Shown here in pieces: positions 27,063 through 36,938 of a DNA stretch of 64,000 bases. Made by a program: the position numbers and the translations under genes. Origin of the DNA: CAVQFO01 sp963711725 (GTDB lineage: Bacteria; Pseudomonadota; Gammaproteobacteria; Nitrococcales; Aquisalimonadaceae); contig CAVQFO010000023.1 of NCBI GenBank assembly GCA_963711725.1, positions 310,001 to 374,000 of the forward strand. The letters run 5' to 3'. Position 1 is the first letter of the stretch. Every line of letters begins with the position of its first letter. The notes beneath the pieces are model-generated. The model had not been told where the DNA came from. It made no database searches and worked only from the letters and a program-made list of their open reading frames with translations.

Positions 27063-27139
27063 TGGCGGAGCGGACGGGACTCGAACCCGCGACCCCCGGC
27101 GTGACAGGCCGGTACTCTAACCAGCTGAGCTACCGCTCC
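27063..27139 (-). tRNA. tRNA-Asp (anticodon GTC)
   Basis: 77 nt on the minus strand with acceptor GGAGCGG/CCGCTCC, D-arm TAGCTCAGCTGGTTAGA, anticodon loop CTGTCAC, T-arm GGGTTCGAGTCCC and encoded CCA. It closely follows the E. coli tRNA-Asp sequence. Confidence 0.97.
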
Positions 27140-27149
27140 TAAAGTCTTC

Positions 27150-27225
27150 TGGTGGGTGGTGAGGGGATCGAACCCCCGACATTCGCCTTGTAAGGGCGAC
27201 GCTCTACCAGCTGAGCTAACCACCC
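27150..27225 (-). tRNA. tRNA-Val (anticodon TAC)
   Basis: 76 nt on the minus strand with acceptor GGGTGGT/ACCACCC, D-arm AGCTCAGCTGGTAGAGC, anticodon loop CTTACAA, T-arm GGGTTCGATCCC and encoded CCA. Ten bases separate it from tRNA-Asp, so both are cut from one transcript downstream of hupB. Confidence 0.97.
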
Positions 27226-27240
27226 CGGCCGAAGCGGGCG

Positions 27241-27513
27241 CTAGTTTACTGCATCCTTAAGCGCCTTGCCAGCCTTAAAGCCCGGCACCTTGGACGCAGG
27301 AATCTTGATGGTCTCGTTGGTGCGCGGATTGCGGCCGGTGCGCGCGGCGCGCTCACGTACGGAGAAGGTACCGAAGCCAACCAGGGTAACCTGATCGCCT
27401 TCCTTGAGCGCGTTGGTGACCGCATCGACAACCGAATCAACGGCGCGGGCGGCTGAAGCCTTGGACAGATCGGCGGACTGCGCTACTGCTTCGATAAGTT
27501 CCGACTTATTCAT
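27241..27513 (-). CDS. hupB: DNA-binding protein HU-beta
   Basis: A 90-residue HU protein: N-terminal dimer helices (MNKSELIEAVAQSADLSKAS), GFGTFSVRERAARTGRNP at the base of the arms and NPRTNETIKIPASKVPGF in the DNA-clasping arm. It bends and compacts DNA without strong sequence specificity. AAGGGGA lies ahead of the ATG. Position after lon and before ppiD is the standard gammaproteobacterial order. A promoter about 260 bp upstream gives it a long leader. Confidence 0.97.
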   Translation of the reverse strand: MNKSELIEAVAQSADLSKASAARAVDSVVDAVTNALKEGDQVTLVGFGTFSVRERAARTGRNPRTNETIKIPASKVPGFKAGKALKDAVN

Positions 27514-27779
27514 TCTCAAATTCCCCTTGGTGTTGTTCTGCCTGGACAACGATGTTCCTTGGTCGACGTCGCAGTAACTGTACTAGCTTTACACGCTCTC
27601 TGGAAGGCTGCTCAAGCGTTGCCGGGACTCGGAAATCTTGATTTGTGATTCTGTTCCGAGGCCCGTCGCCCCTGCTCCCCGGCACTGATTATCGGAGCCG
27701 TGCTTAGAGACGCAGAACAAGGTATGCCCATGGACATAAGACGGCAGGCTTAACGAACCAACAACCTGCCGGAGACCGT

Positions 27780-27809
27780 TTTATATCAAGGCCTCGAGAG
27801 ACGTGTCAA
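27780..27809 (-). promoter_or_regulatory. Near-consensus sigma-70 promoter upstream of hupB
   Basis: Minus-strand TTGACA (27809-27804) and TATAAA (27785-27780) have an 18-bp spacer. The predicted start near 27773 leaves a 5' leader of about 260 nt, whose first bases can fold as CGGCAGG/CCTGCCG (27742-27771 region). The 27514-28081 interval otherwise holds no gene. Confidence 0.6.
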
Positions 27810-28013
27810 CAAACCGCAACCAGGTTGCATCGCTCGTTCGTCAGCCCACGAAGCAGGTCATCCCAACGGCGTTGCCAGGGCTGTAAGCCCCCGCCTTTTC
27901 CGGCGGCTCGGCTAAGTGAGCTGGACGAAAATCGTAACCCTATGGGTACGCGGCAAGTTTTCGGCGGCGAGGCGTGCGCATTCGGACGGTGGACCCAGGT
28001 CGGGCAACCGCCA

Positions 28014-28051
28014 CAGTGCCCGCCCGGGCGAACAAGCCTGGGCGGGCACTG
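28014..28051 (-). terminator. Strong hairpin after lon
   Basis: CAGTGCCCGCCC and GGGCGGGCACTG pair perfectly over 12 bp, about 30 bp beyond the lon stop. No T tract follows on the minus strand, so it is a stabilising or factor-assisted 3' hairpin. Confidence 0.5.
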
Positions 28052-28081
28052 CGTTGAAACGGAGACCGGAAGGCGAATTCC

Positions 28082-30503
28082 CTAGTGCGCGCGGACGGTT
28101 TCCCGCTTCTTCCCGCGCTTGCTGGCCGGCTTGCCCTCCTCTTCGGGAGGATCGGGCAGCGGGGTCGGCGGATGAGCCAGAGCCGATTCCAGAACCTGAT
28201 CGATCCAGCGCACCGGACGGATATCGATCTTCGCCTTGATGTTCTTGGGGATTTCCGCCAAATCCTTGCTGTTTTCCTCGGGGATGAGAACGGTGTCGAT
28301 CCCACCGCGCAATGCCGCCAGCAGCTTTTCCTTGAGCCCGCCGATGGGCAGCACTTCGCCCCGCAGGGTAATCTCACCGGTCATGGCGACATTGGCTTTC
28401 ACGGGAATACCCGTAAGTGCGGAGACCAACGCCGTGCACATGCCGATACCGGCGCTAGGACCGTCCTTGGGAATGGCGCCTTCGGGGACGTGGATGTGCA
28501 TGTCGCTGTTCTGCTGGAAATCGGGATCGATACCCAGGCTCTTGGCACGGCTGCGAACGACCGTCAACGCGGCCTGAATCGACTCGCGCATGACCTCGCC
28601 CAATTGGCCGGTATGGGTCATCTTGCCTTTACCGGGCATGAGCGCGGCCTCGATGGTGAGCAGCTCGCCGCCAACCTCGGTCCAGGCCAAGCCGGTGACC
28701 TGGCCCACCTGATCCTTCTCCTCGGCGATGCCGTAGCGGAAGCGGCGCACACCCAGGAATTTATCCAGATTCTGGGTGTTGACGGTCATCCGCTTGTCGC
28801 GAGGCTTGAGCGTGAGTTCCTTGACCACCTTGCGGCAGATCTTGGCGATCTCGCGTTCCAGGTTACGAACACCTGCCTCCCGGGTATAGAAGCGGATGAC
28901 GTCGCGAATGGCGTTCTCCGAAAGCTCCAGCTCCGCCTCCTTGAGGCCGTTGGCTTTCATCTGCTTGGACAGCAGGTAGCGCTGGGCGATGTTGAGCTTC
29001 TCGTCTTCGGTGTATCCGGGCAGGCGGATCACTTCCATGCGATCCAGCAACGGCGCAGGAATGTTCAGCGTATTCGCCGTGCAGACGAACATCACGTCGG
29101 AAAGATCGAAATCGACTTCCAGGTAGTGATCGTTGAACGTGGAGTTCTGTTCCGGATCGAGCACCTCCAGCAGCGCCGAAGCCGGATCGCCCCGGAAGTC
29201 CATCGCCATCTTGTCGATCTCGTCCAGCAGGAACAGCGGGTTGCGTGTTCCCACCCGAGACAGGTTCTGAACGATCTTGCCGGGCAAGCGAGCCGATATA
29301 GGTCCGGCGATGCCCGCGGATCTCCGCTTCGTCTCGCACGCCGCCCAACGACATGCGCACAAACTTGCGGTTGGTGGCGCGGGCGATGGATTGGCCCAGA
29401 GAAGTCTTGCCGACACCGGGCGGCCCGACCAGGCAAAGGATCGGACCCTTGAGCTTGCGCACGCGCTGCTGCACCGCCAGGTATTCGACGAATGCGCTCC
29501 TTGACCTTCTCCAAGCCGTAATGGTCGGCGTCCAGCACGTTCTGCGCCTCGGCCAGATCGTTGCGGATGCGGGTACGTTTCTTCCAGGGCACGCCGACCA
29601 GCCAGTCGATGTAGTTGCGAACCACCGTAGCCTCGGCGGACATGGGCGCCATCATCCGCAGCTTGTTCAGCTCGGCCTTGGCCTTGGCCTTGGCTTCCTT
29701 GGGCATGCCTGCCTGCTCGATCTTCTGCTCGAGCTCTTCGGTCTCGTTGGGCACGTCTTCCAGCTCGCCCAGTTCCTTCTGGATGGCCTTGGCCTGCTCG
29801 TTGAGATAGTACTCGCGCTGGCTCTTCTCCATCTGCTGTTTGACACGATCGCGGATGCGCTTCTCGATCTGGAGCACATCGATCTCGCCCTCGATCAGAC
29901 CCATCAGATGCTCGAGCCGCTCCCGCGCACTCGTAGATCTCGAGGATGTGCTGCTTTTCCTCGATTTTCAGGGACATGTGGGCGGCAATGGTGTCGGCCA
30001 GCCGGCCCGGCTCGTCGATCCCGGCCAGGGAGGAAAGGATCTCCGGCGGAATCTTCTTGTTCAGTTTCACGTACTGGTCGAACATGTTCATGATCGAACG
30101 GTTCAGGACCTCGATCTCGCGATCTTCGGAATAATCGCGCGGTTCGGCCTGCTTCAGGCGGGCGGTGAAATACGGACCTTCGGTGTTCAGATCCGACCAC
30201 GGTGGCGCGCTCCAGCCCCTCGACCAGGACCTTAACGGTGCCGTCGGGCAGCTTCAGCATCTGCAGAATGCTGGCGACGGTTCCGTGGTTGTAGAGATCG
30301 TCCGCACCCGGTTCGTCAACTTCGGCGCTCTTCTGCGCCACCAGGAGAATGTGCTTGTCATCCTCCATGGCGGCCTCCAGCGCGTTGATCGATTTTTCAC
30401 GACCGACGAACAGGGGGATCACCATGTGCGGATACACGACCACGTCGCGCAACGGCAGGACCGGCGCATGCGTCTTCGGCAGGTCGGGCGTATCCGACGG
30501 CAT
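28082..30503 (-). pseudogene. lon: Lon protease, frame broken four times (probable sequencing errors)
   Basis: All of Lon can be read in pieces. N-domain: VLPLRDVVVYPHMVIPLFVG to VLVEGLERATVV. Middle: PYFTARLKQAEPRDYSEDRE, MNMFDQYVKLNKKIPPEILS, MGLIEGEIDVLQIEKRIRDR. AAA domain: CLVGPPGVGKTSLGQSIARA. Protease: PEGAIPKDGPSAG with the catalytic Ser. Four single-base insertions, near 30202, 29938, 29490 and 29290, break the frame; removing one base at each gives about 805 residues. Lon is the ATP-dependent cytoplasmic protease. The start at 30503 (MPSDTPDLPK) has GGAG nine bases upstream; ATG 30518 lacks one. The C-terminal tail is unusually Pro/Lys-rich. Confidence 0.9.
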
Positions 30504-30585
30504 ATCGTTTCGCTCCATTTAGGGGGATACCTCGTTCGTGAATTCTCCGGCGCCCGCGAGTGGGGAACCGTCTCAGTTAGGGCCG

Positions 30586-30613
30586 ATATGCGGGCCGCAG
30601 CGCGACCTTTCAA
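30586..30613 (-). promoter_or_regulatory. Heat-shock (sigma-32)-like promoter of lon
   Basis: Minus-strand GCGTTGAAA and CCCGCATAT are 13 bp apart, close to the sigma-32 pattern CTTGAAA-N(13-17)-CCCCATAT. It lies about 80 bp ahead of lon, a known heat-shock gene. Confidence 0.5.
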
Positions 30614-30713
30614 CGCGAATGGGCGTCGTTCTCGGCAACGTTTGGGTTGATGATAACACGTTGCCCGACGCAAACCGCGCCTGGGTCGCAGGCGATCGGA
30701 AGCGGCAAGTGGA

Positions 30714-30738
30714 GAGGCGGCGGGGACCCCGCCGCCTC
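30714..30738 (-). terminator. GC-rich palindrome after clpX
   Basis: GAGGCGGCGGGG-A-CCCCGCCGCCTC is a 12-bp perfect palindrome 15 bp after the clpX stop, without a T tract. It probably marks the end of the clpP-clpX message. Confidence 0.45.
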
Positions 30739-30752
30739 GCGGGAACGGATAG

Positions 30753-32030
30753 CTAGTCGGAAGCGGCCTTGGACTGCTCCGGACCATCGAAGATCAGGTA
30801 CGGCTTGGATTCGCCATCGATCACGGCCTCGTCCACCACGACCTTGCTGACGTGCTCCATCGACGGTAGGTCGTACATGGTATCGAGCAGGACTTGTTCG
30901 ATGATCGTGCGCAGGCCTCGCGCGCCGGTCTTGCGTTGCCATCGCCTTCCGGGCAACGCCGCGCAGGGCGTCTTCGCGGAATTCGATCTCCACGCCTTCC
31001 ATGTCGAACAGCTTTGCGATACTGCTTGGTGATGGCGTTCTTGGGCTGCGTAAGGATATCCACCAACGCATCCTCGTCCAGTTCGTTGAGCGTGGCCACG
31101 ATGGGCAGACGCCCCACGAACTCGGGGATCAGGCCGTATTTGATCAGATCCTCCGGCTCGACCTCCCGCAGGTCTCGCCCACGCTCTTGCGGTCTTCCTT
31201 GCTGGAGACCTGCGCGGCAGAAGCCGATGCCGCCGCGCTCGGAACGCTCGCGAATGAGCTTGTCGAGACCGGCAAACGCACCGCCCAGATGAACAGGATG
31301 TTGCCGGTATTCACCTGCAGGAATTCCTGCTGCGGATGCTTGCGCCCGCCCTGGGGCGGCACCGAGGCGATGGTGCCCTCGATCAGCTTCAGCAGGGCCT
31401 GCTGCACACCCTCGCCGGAAACATCCCGGGTAATGGAGGGGTTATCGGATTTGCGGGAAATCTTGTCGATTTCATCGATATAGACGATACCCGTCTGGGC
31501 CTTTTCGACATCGTAATCACACTTCTGCAGCAGCTTCTGGATGATGTTCTCCACATCCTCGCCCACGTAACCCGCTTCGGTCAGCGTAGTGGCGTCGGCG
31601 ATGGTGAACGGAACATCCAGCAAGCGGGCCAGAGTCTCGGCCAACAGGGTCTTGCCGGAGCCGGTGGGGCCGATCAGCAGAATATTGCTCTTGGCCAGCT
31701 CGACCTCGTCCTTGCGATGGCTGGCATCGAGGCGCTTGTAGTGGTTGTACACGGCCACGGAGAGCACCTTCTTGGCGCGCTCCTGGCCGATGACATATTC
31801 GTCGAGGACCTTCTTGATTTCGTGAGGCTTGGGCAGCTTCGAGCCGACGCCCGGCGCCTTCTCCTGCATCTCCTCGCGGATGATGTCGTTGCAGAGCTCT
31901 ACGCATTCGTCGCAGACGAATACGGAGGGGCCGGCAATCAGCTTGCGGACTTCATGCTGGCTCTTTCCGCAGAAAGAGCAGTAGAGCAGCTTGCCGCCGT
32001 CGTCTCCCGGGGCTTATCTCTGTCGCTCAT
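30753..32030 (-). pseudogene. clpX: ClpX ATPase, frame broken six times (probable sequencing errors)
   Basis: ClpX, the unfoldase of ClpXP, is readable throughout: zinc domain CSFCGKSQHEV...CDECVELC, Walker A NILLIGPTGSGKTLLAETLA, Walker B TGIVYIDEIDK, sensor region SRKSDNPSITRDVSGEGVQQ, and C-terminal VEIEFREDALRGVARKAM then TGARGLRTIIEQVLLDTMYD. The frame shifts near 32010 (one base missing), 31285 (missing), 31232 (extra), 31180 (missing), 31018 (extra) and 30940 (extra). Three losses and three gains cancel, and the total length still equals 425 codons plus stop, the normal size. That pattern is what base-calling errors would give. Confidence 0.9.
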
Positions 32031-32302
32031 CGGTATCCTCAGTCACAAAAAACAGAACGGCTTGCATACAACCATGCCTGCTTTTGGGAAAGCGCGCAAG
32101 AGTCGCGAGCGGCCCCGTTGCAGGCCCTACAACCCGCGCGAACCGCGGGCCGAAACCGCCCCCGCCGGCGGGCTTGGGCACAGGCACGAAAACCGAACCG
32201 TGACACCGGTTCGACAGCCACCCTGCTCCGACCCCTTCGTTGGCGGACGATTACAGAATAGTTAATGCGGATGGTGGGGGAAATTCTAAAGGGGGTAGGC
32301 AA

Positions 32303-32326
32303 CCCCCGGGCCCAGATGCCCGGGGG
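32303..32326 (-). terminator. Hairpin between clpP and clpX
   Basis: CCCCCGGGC/GCCCGGGGG, a 9-bp perfect stem with loop CCAGAT, lies about 45 bp after clpP. A further GGGGGT/ACCCCC hairpin sits just beyond it. The 340-bp clpP-clpX gap otherwise shows no gene; the hairpins could attenuate read-through into clpX. Confidence 0.45.
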
Positions 32327-32370
32327 AATGCTCGGTCGTTCCCTTAGCCGCGACGGGCGGGAACGCGCCT

Positions 32371-33013
32371 TCAGCTCGTCGTCAGGCTCTTGCGATCCGT
32401 CAGGATGCGGTCCACCAGACCGTATTCCTTGGCCGCTTCGGGGCCGAAGAAGTTGTCCCGATCGGTGTCGCGCTGAACGCGTTCCAGATCCTGGCCGGTG
32501 TGATGGGCAAGAATCTGGTTCAGGCGCTCCCGCATGGACAGGATTTCCTTGGCATGGATGTCGATATCGGTCGCCTGGCCCTGATAACCGCCCAGCGGCT
32601 GGTGGATCATCATCCGGGAGTTCGGCAGGCAGTAGCGCTTGCCCGCCGCCGCCGCCGGCCAGCAGCAACGCGCCCATGCTCGCCGCCTGGCCGATGCACA
32701 TGGTGCTCACATCCGGCTTGATGAACTGCATGGTGTCGTAGATCGCCATGCCGGCGGTGACCGATCCACCCGGGGAGTTGATATAAAGATGGATGTCCTT
32801 GTCCGGATTTTCCGACTCCAGGAACAGGAACTGGGCCACCAGCAGATTGGCCATGTGGTCCTCAACCGGCCCGACCAGGAACACCACGCGTTCCTTGAGC
32901 AGGCGGGAATAGATGTCGTAGGCACGCTCGCCCCGGGAGGTCTGCTCGACCACCATCGGTACGAGTTGCGCCATGGCCTCGTGACGATCTGCGCGATTGC
33001 TGTCCGAGCTCAT
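32371..33013 (-). pseudogene. clpP: ClpP protease subunit, one frame break (probable sequencing error)
   Basis: The proteolytic subunit of ClpXP. It starts MSSDSNRADRHEAMAQLVPM; VVEQTSRGERAYDIYSRLLK, INSPGGSVTAGMAIYDTMQF and CIGQAASMGALLLAG (catalytic Ser) follow, and in the next frame RYCLPNSRMMIHQPLGGYQG (catalytic His) and LERVQRDTDRDNFFGPEAAK. A single extra base in the (GGC)n run near 32640-32660 causes the shift. Without it the product is about 213 residues, the usual length. It sits two bases after tig. Confidence 0.92.
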
Positions 33014-33015
33014 CG

Positions 33016-34412
33016 TTAGTCCTCGCTCTTGCCCTCGGTTTTGGCTTTGCTCTTGGCCTTGCCACCTTTGGACGCGGATTTGGCCTTGGCCTTGCCTTCG
33101 CCCTCTTCTTCCTGATCACCGCTCATCAAGGTCTGGAAATCGACCTTCTTGTCCTTGATCTTGGCCTTCTCGACGCAGAAATCCACGACCTCGTCTTCCA
33201 GCACCCCGATTTCCACCTGCTCCATGAGCTGCCGGTTCTGACGGTAGTACTGCTTGACCTGGTCCGCCTGCTCGTAGCCGCCGACAAGCTCGTCGAGCTT
33301 CTGATCCACGGCGGCCTGGTCAGCCTTGATCTCGTGCTTGCTGATGATCTGGTTGATAACCAACCCCAGCTTCACCCGGCGCACCGCCTGATCTTCGAAC
33401 AACGACGCCGGCAGGTCCAGGTCGGCATTGGCTTGGCCATACTGCTCCATGCGCTGGCGCGCCTGGCTCTGCAAGGCCTCGATTTCGCTGTCGACCAACG
33501 CCTTGGGCACATCGATGGGGTTCGCCTCCACCAGTGCGTCCATGACCTGCTCCTTGAGCTTGGCCTGGACGGCGCGGGCGGCTTCGCGCTCCACGTTCTC
33601 GCGGATCTTCGCGCGCACCGCGTCGATACCACCTTCCTTGATACCCAACTGCTCGGCGAAGGCATCGTCGAGTTCGGGCATCTTGGGGCCTTCGACCTTG
33701 GTCACCTCGACGTGGAACACCGCCGTCTTACCGGCGATCTCCGGCGTCGGGAACTCCTCCGGGAAGACATACTCGATGTCCTTCTTGTCGCCGGCCTTGG
33801 TCCCCTTGAGCTCGCTCTCGAACTCGGCGGGCATCTGGTTGCCACCGATCACCACGGGGGTCTCCTTGCCCTCGTTGCCCTCGAACGGCTTGCCGTCGAT
33901 CTCGCCCACGAAGTCGATGATCACGCGGTCGTCGGCCTTGGCCTTGCGCTTGACTTCCTCGTAGCTGATCTGCTGCTTGCGCAGGTCCTCCAGGACCCGC
34001 TCGACGTCGGCGTCCTTGATCTCGGGGACCGGCCGCTCCAGCTTGATGCCTTCCACGCCTTGGACTTCGAACTCGGCATGACCTCGAAGCTGGCCACGTA
34101 TTCCAGGTCCTTGCCCGAATCCATCTGAACGGGCTCGATCTCCGGCGCGCTGGCGGGGTGCAGCTTCTCCTGCTGCATGGCCTCGGCGTAGGTGGATTGG
34201 ATCACCTCGCCCATTACTTCCTGACGCACCTGGGAACCGTAGCGCTTCTGCACGACCTTGAACGGCACCTTGCCCGGACGGAAGCCGTCCAGACGAACCC
34301 GGTGGCTGAGATCCTGCAGCCGACGCTGAACCTCGGTGTCGACACGGTCGGACGGCACCTGGACTTTCATCCGGCGACCGAGACCCTCGGTGGTTTCCAC
34401 TGAAACTTGCAT
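33016..34412 (-). pseudogene. tig: Trigger factor, one frame break (probable sequencing error)
   Basis: Ribosome-associated chaperone and prolyl isomerase. The N-terminal ribosome-binding domain is MQVSVETTEGLGRRMKVQVP through LDGFRPGKVPFKVVQKRYGS (containing the GFRxGK signature). A PPIase domain follows (DDRVIIDFVGEIDGKPFEGN), then the long C-terminal domain. A base is missing near 34074, after EYVASFEVMP; restoring it gives about 465 residues. That exceeds the usual ~430 because of an unusual Lys/Ala/Ser-rich tail (GKAKAKSASKGGKAKSKAKT). It is the first gene of tig-clpP-clpX-lon. Confidence 0.92.
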
Positions 34413-34633
34413 CTAAGCGCCTCTCAAATAAGGTGTTTACTTGAACCCGGACAATTCATTGACCGACGAGCCTTCGCTCGATCTTCGAGTCCACAAGGCT
34501 TTCCTCGGTCGGCGATACGGCCCCGTATTGCGCTTCGGAAAAATCTTGTGCATCCAAATCCCTTCGCGATCATCGCACCGGCCACTGGACCATCCGGGTT
34601 GAATACGATTCTGGAAGGCGGCATGGGAAGACA

Positions 34634-34721
34634 TGGTGCGAAAGGAGAGACTCGAACTCTCACGGGGTATTGCCCCACTGGAACCTAAATCCAGCGCGTC
34701 TACCAGTTCCGCCACTTTCGC
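34634..34721 (-). tRNA. tRNA-Leu (anticodon TAG)
   Basis: 88 nt class II tRNA on the minus strand. Acceptor GCGAAAG/CTTTCGC, anticodon stem CTGGA/TCCAG with loop TTTAGGT, a long variable arm (TGGGGCAATACCCCG), T-arm GAGTTCGAGTCTC and encoded CCA. Confidence 0.96.
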
Positions 34722-34882
34722 GTCAAAAAACAGCTTCAAGCCGAAATCTCGTGTTCTCAGACGGCGTGGCCGTGTCTGCATCCGCCGATTTCATGGGGGC
34801 GAACCAAGGTCATTTCACCTGCCGCGCAATCCTTGCCTCAAATACGAAAACGGCTCACGGTGTGACCGCAAGCCGGGGTATT

Positions 34883-34958
<76 letters not shown>

Positions 34959-34968
34959 GTATGTTGTT

Positions 34969-35045
34969 TGGGGTGGACGATGGGACTCGAACCCACGACG
35001 ACTGGAATCACAATCCAGGGCTCTACCAACTGAGCTACGCCCACC
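34969..35045 (-). tRNA. tRNA-His (anticodon GTG)
   Basis: 77 nt on the minus strand with the extra 5' G(-1) facing C73, acceptor GTGGGCG/CGTCCAC, anticodon loop TTGTGAT, T-arm GTGGGTTCGAGTCCCA and encoded CCA. The G(-1):C73 pair is specific to histidine tRNAs. Confidence 0.97.
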
Positions 35046-35079
35046 ATTGTAACCGTGCGCATCCCTCCATCACGAGGGT

Positions 35080-35156
35080 TGGCGCGCCCGGCAGGACTCG
35101 AACCTGCAACCCTCGGCTTAGAAGGCCGATGCTCTGTCCGGTTGAGCTACGGGCGC
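35080..35156 (-). tRNA. tRNA-Arg (anticodon TCT)
   Basis: 77 nt on the minus strand: acceptor GCGCCCG/CGGGCGC, D-arm TAGCTCAACCGGACAGA, anticodon loop CTTCTAA, T-arm CAGGTTCGAGTCCTG and encoded CCA. Confidence 0.97.
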
Positions 35157-35244
35157 TTCAGTCGCCTCAGTTTAGCCTTTCGGGCTGCATTCCGCCGCCG
35201 CAGCGCCTTCGTCCTACCCGTTCGTCCGCCGGACATCGCGAAAC

Positions 35245-35321
35245 TGGTCGGGGTGGAGGGATTCGAACCCCCGACTTCCTGCTCCCAAAGCAGGCGCGCT
35301 ACCAGGCTGCGCTACACCCCG
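35245..35321 (-). tRNA. tRNA-Pro (anticodon TGG)
   Basis: 77 nt on the minus strand: acceptor CGGGGTG/CACCCCG, D-arm AGCGCAGCCTGGTAGCGC, anticodon loop TTTGGGA, T-arm GGGGTTCGAATCCCT and encoded CCA. It is the first gene of the Pro-Arg-His-Lys-Leu cluster, which resembles the argX-hisR-leuT-proM cluster of enterics in content though not order. Confidence 0.97.
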
Positions 35322-35375
35322 TTGGGCCAGCCGCAACCCGCCGCGCTCAAGGTCCCCGCCCGACGGAAGGCGTGA

Positions 35376-35404
35376 ATGATACGCACGGGCCCAGCCAGCG
35401 TCAA
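35376..35404 (-). promoter_or_regulatory. Sigma-70 promoter of the five-tRNA cluster
   Basis: Minus-strand TTGACG (35404-35399) and TATCAT (35381-35376) with a 17-bp spacer, about 50 bp ahead of tRNA-Pro. The spacer and start region are GC-rich, as in stringently controlled stable-RNA promoters. Confidence 0.65.
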
Positions 35405-35509
35405 TCACTGCGGACCGGCTGGGATTTTACCCAAAACTCCGGTCCGGTTGTACCACCGGATTCGCCATGCGAAAATCCGCCGCCTCTCCGCTAGATAGAG
35501 TCGAACCCA

Positions 35510-36370
35510 ATGACGGCAAAGATCCTCGACGGCAAGGCCGTCGCCGCCGAAATCCGGCAGTCCGTTCGCGCCTCCGTCGATGCCCGTGTCGCCAAGGACT
35601 TGCGGCGCCCCGGTCTCGCGGTGGTCCTGGTGGGCGAAAACCCGGCCTCCGAGGTCTACGTCCGCAACAAGCGCAAGGATTGCGAAGAGGCCGGAATTCT
35701 CTCGCGCGGCTTCGACCTCCCGGCGCAGACCAGCCAGGCCGACCTGCTCAAGCTCATCGACGAACTCAACGCCGACCCGGAGATCGACGGCATTCTGGTC
35801 CAGTTGCCGTTGCCGGAACAGATCGACGAACAGGCCGTCATCGAACGCATCAGCCCGGCCAAGGATGTGGACGGATTCCATCCCCAGAGCATCGGCTACC
35901 TCACTCTGCGCCTGCCGGGCCTGCGGCCCTGCACGCCCCGGGGCGTCATGACCCTGCTTGAGCGGGCCGGCGTGGAACTGCCGGGGTTGGACGCCGTGGT
36001 CATCGGTCAGTCGAAGATCGTCGGTCGCCCCATGGCGCTGGAATTGCTGAATGCCCGCTGCACCGTGACGATCTGCCACAGCCGCACCAAGGATCTGGCC
36101 GACAAGGTGGCGGCTGCCGACGTGGTGGTTGCCGCGGTGGGCATCCCGGGATTCGTTCCGGGCGAATGGATCAAGCCCGGTGCGGTGGTGATCGACGTGG
36201 GCATCAACCGGACAGCCGAGGGCAAGCTCACCGGCGACGTCAATTTCCCGGAAGCCAGTGAACGCGCATCCTGGATTACCCCCGTGCCGGGCGGCGTTGG
36301 CCCCATGACTCGCGCCATCCTGCTGACCAACACACTGCAGGCCGCCGAGCAGCGCGACAAGACCGGTTGA
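35510..36370 (+). CDS. folD: Methylenetetrahydrofolate dehydrogenase/cyclohydrolase FolD
   Basis: A 286-residue bifunctional enzyme interconverting 5,10-methylene-, methenyl- and 10-formyl-tetrahydrofolate, feeding purine and fMet synthesis. VGENPASEVYVRNKRKDCEE contains the catalytic Tyr and Lys; GILVQLPLPEQID, PAKDVDGFHP, VIGQSKIVGRPMALELL and ITPVPGGVGPMTRAILLTNT are family signatures. It is divergent from the tRNA cluster. Confidence 0.97.
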   Translation: MTAKILDGKAVAAEIRQSVRASVDARVAKDLRRPGLAVVLVGENPASEVYVRNKRKDCEEAGILSRGFDLPAQTSQADLLKLIDELNADPEIDGILVQLPLPEQIDEQAVIERISPAKDVDGFHPQSIGYLTLRLPGLRPCTPRGVMTLLERAGVELPGLDAVVIGQSKIVGRPMALELLNARCTVTICHSRTKDLADKVAAADVVVAAVGIPGFVPGEWIKPGAVVIDVGINRTAEGKLTGDVNFPEASERASWITPVPGGVGPMTRAILLTNTLQAAEQRDKTG

Positions 36371-36492
36371 CGGGATCGTCGCCCCCGCCCAGGCCGCGTT
36401 CCACGCTCCCGGATTCGGTGTGGCCGAACGCCGTGGTCACTGCTACATTCCGATGAAGCCAAAGACCCCGGAATCCATTCAGAGGGATCGAC

Positions 36493-36861
36493 ATGAGTGA
36501 CAACGCAGACGAGCGGCGGACGTTTTCCCGGGTGCGATTCGACGCGCCGGCAATCCTGCACACCTCCGAAGCGGAGCACTCGGTGACGGTATTGGATCTC
36601 TCCCTCAAGGGCGCGCTGCTGAGACTCGATTCCGAGCTGAACCCGGACAAGGAAGCGCGCGGTCGGCTGGAGATCAACCTGGGGTCGGTGGCCCAGATCG
36701 AAATGGACCTGGAGCTGGCCCATCAGCAGGATCTGCGAGCCGGCTTTCGCTGCGTGAACATCGAGCTGGAAAGCATGATCCACCTGCGCCGGGTGGTGGA
36801 ATTGAACACCGGCGATCCCGCACTGCTGGAGCGGGAACTGGCGCAACTGGCCGACGACTGA
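36493..36861 (+). CDS. PilZ-domain protein
   Basis: A 122-residue stand-alone PilZ protein, a likely cyclic-di-GMP receptor. The ligand motifs are present: RRTFSRVRFDAPA near residue 8 (RxxxR) and DLSLKGALL near 34 (D/NxSxxG). It is expected to transmit c-di-GMP level to motility, pili or surface polysaccharide; no partner gene is adjacent. An AGAGGG box precedes the ATG at suitable distance. Confidence 0.9.
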   Translation: MSDNADERRTFSRVRFDAPAILHTSEAEHSVTVLDLSLKGALLRLDSELNPDKEARGRLEINLGSVAQIEMDLELAHQQDLRAGFRCVNIELESMIHLRRVVELNTGDPALLERELAQLADD

Positions 36862-36938
36862 GCCGGCCCCCGGAAGCCCGACTGTCCAGCCGGCCACGGC
36901 ACTGCCTCTGCACCCCGAGCAGCCTTGCGGGCCTCGCC

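Noticed and set aside
28014..28051. The strong inverted repeat after lon as a second CRISPR repeat or attachment site
   Set aside because: Its sequence is unrelated to the 29-nt repeat and it occurs once; a 3' hairpin of the lon message is simpler.
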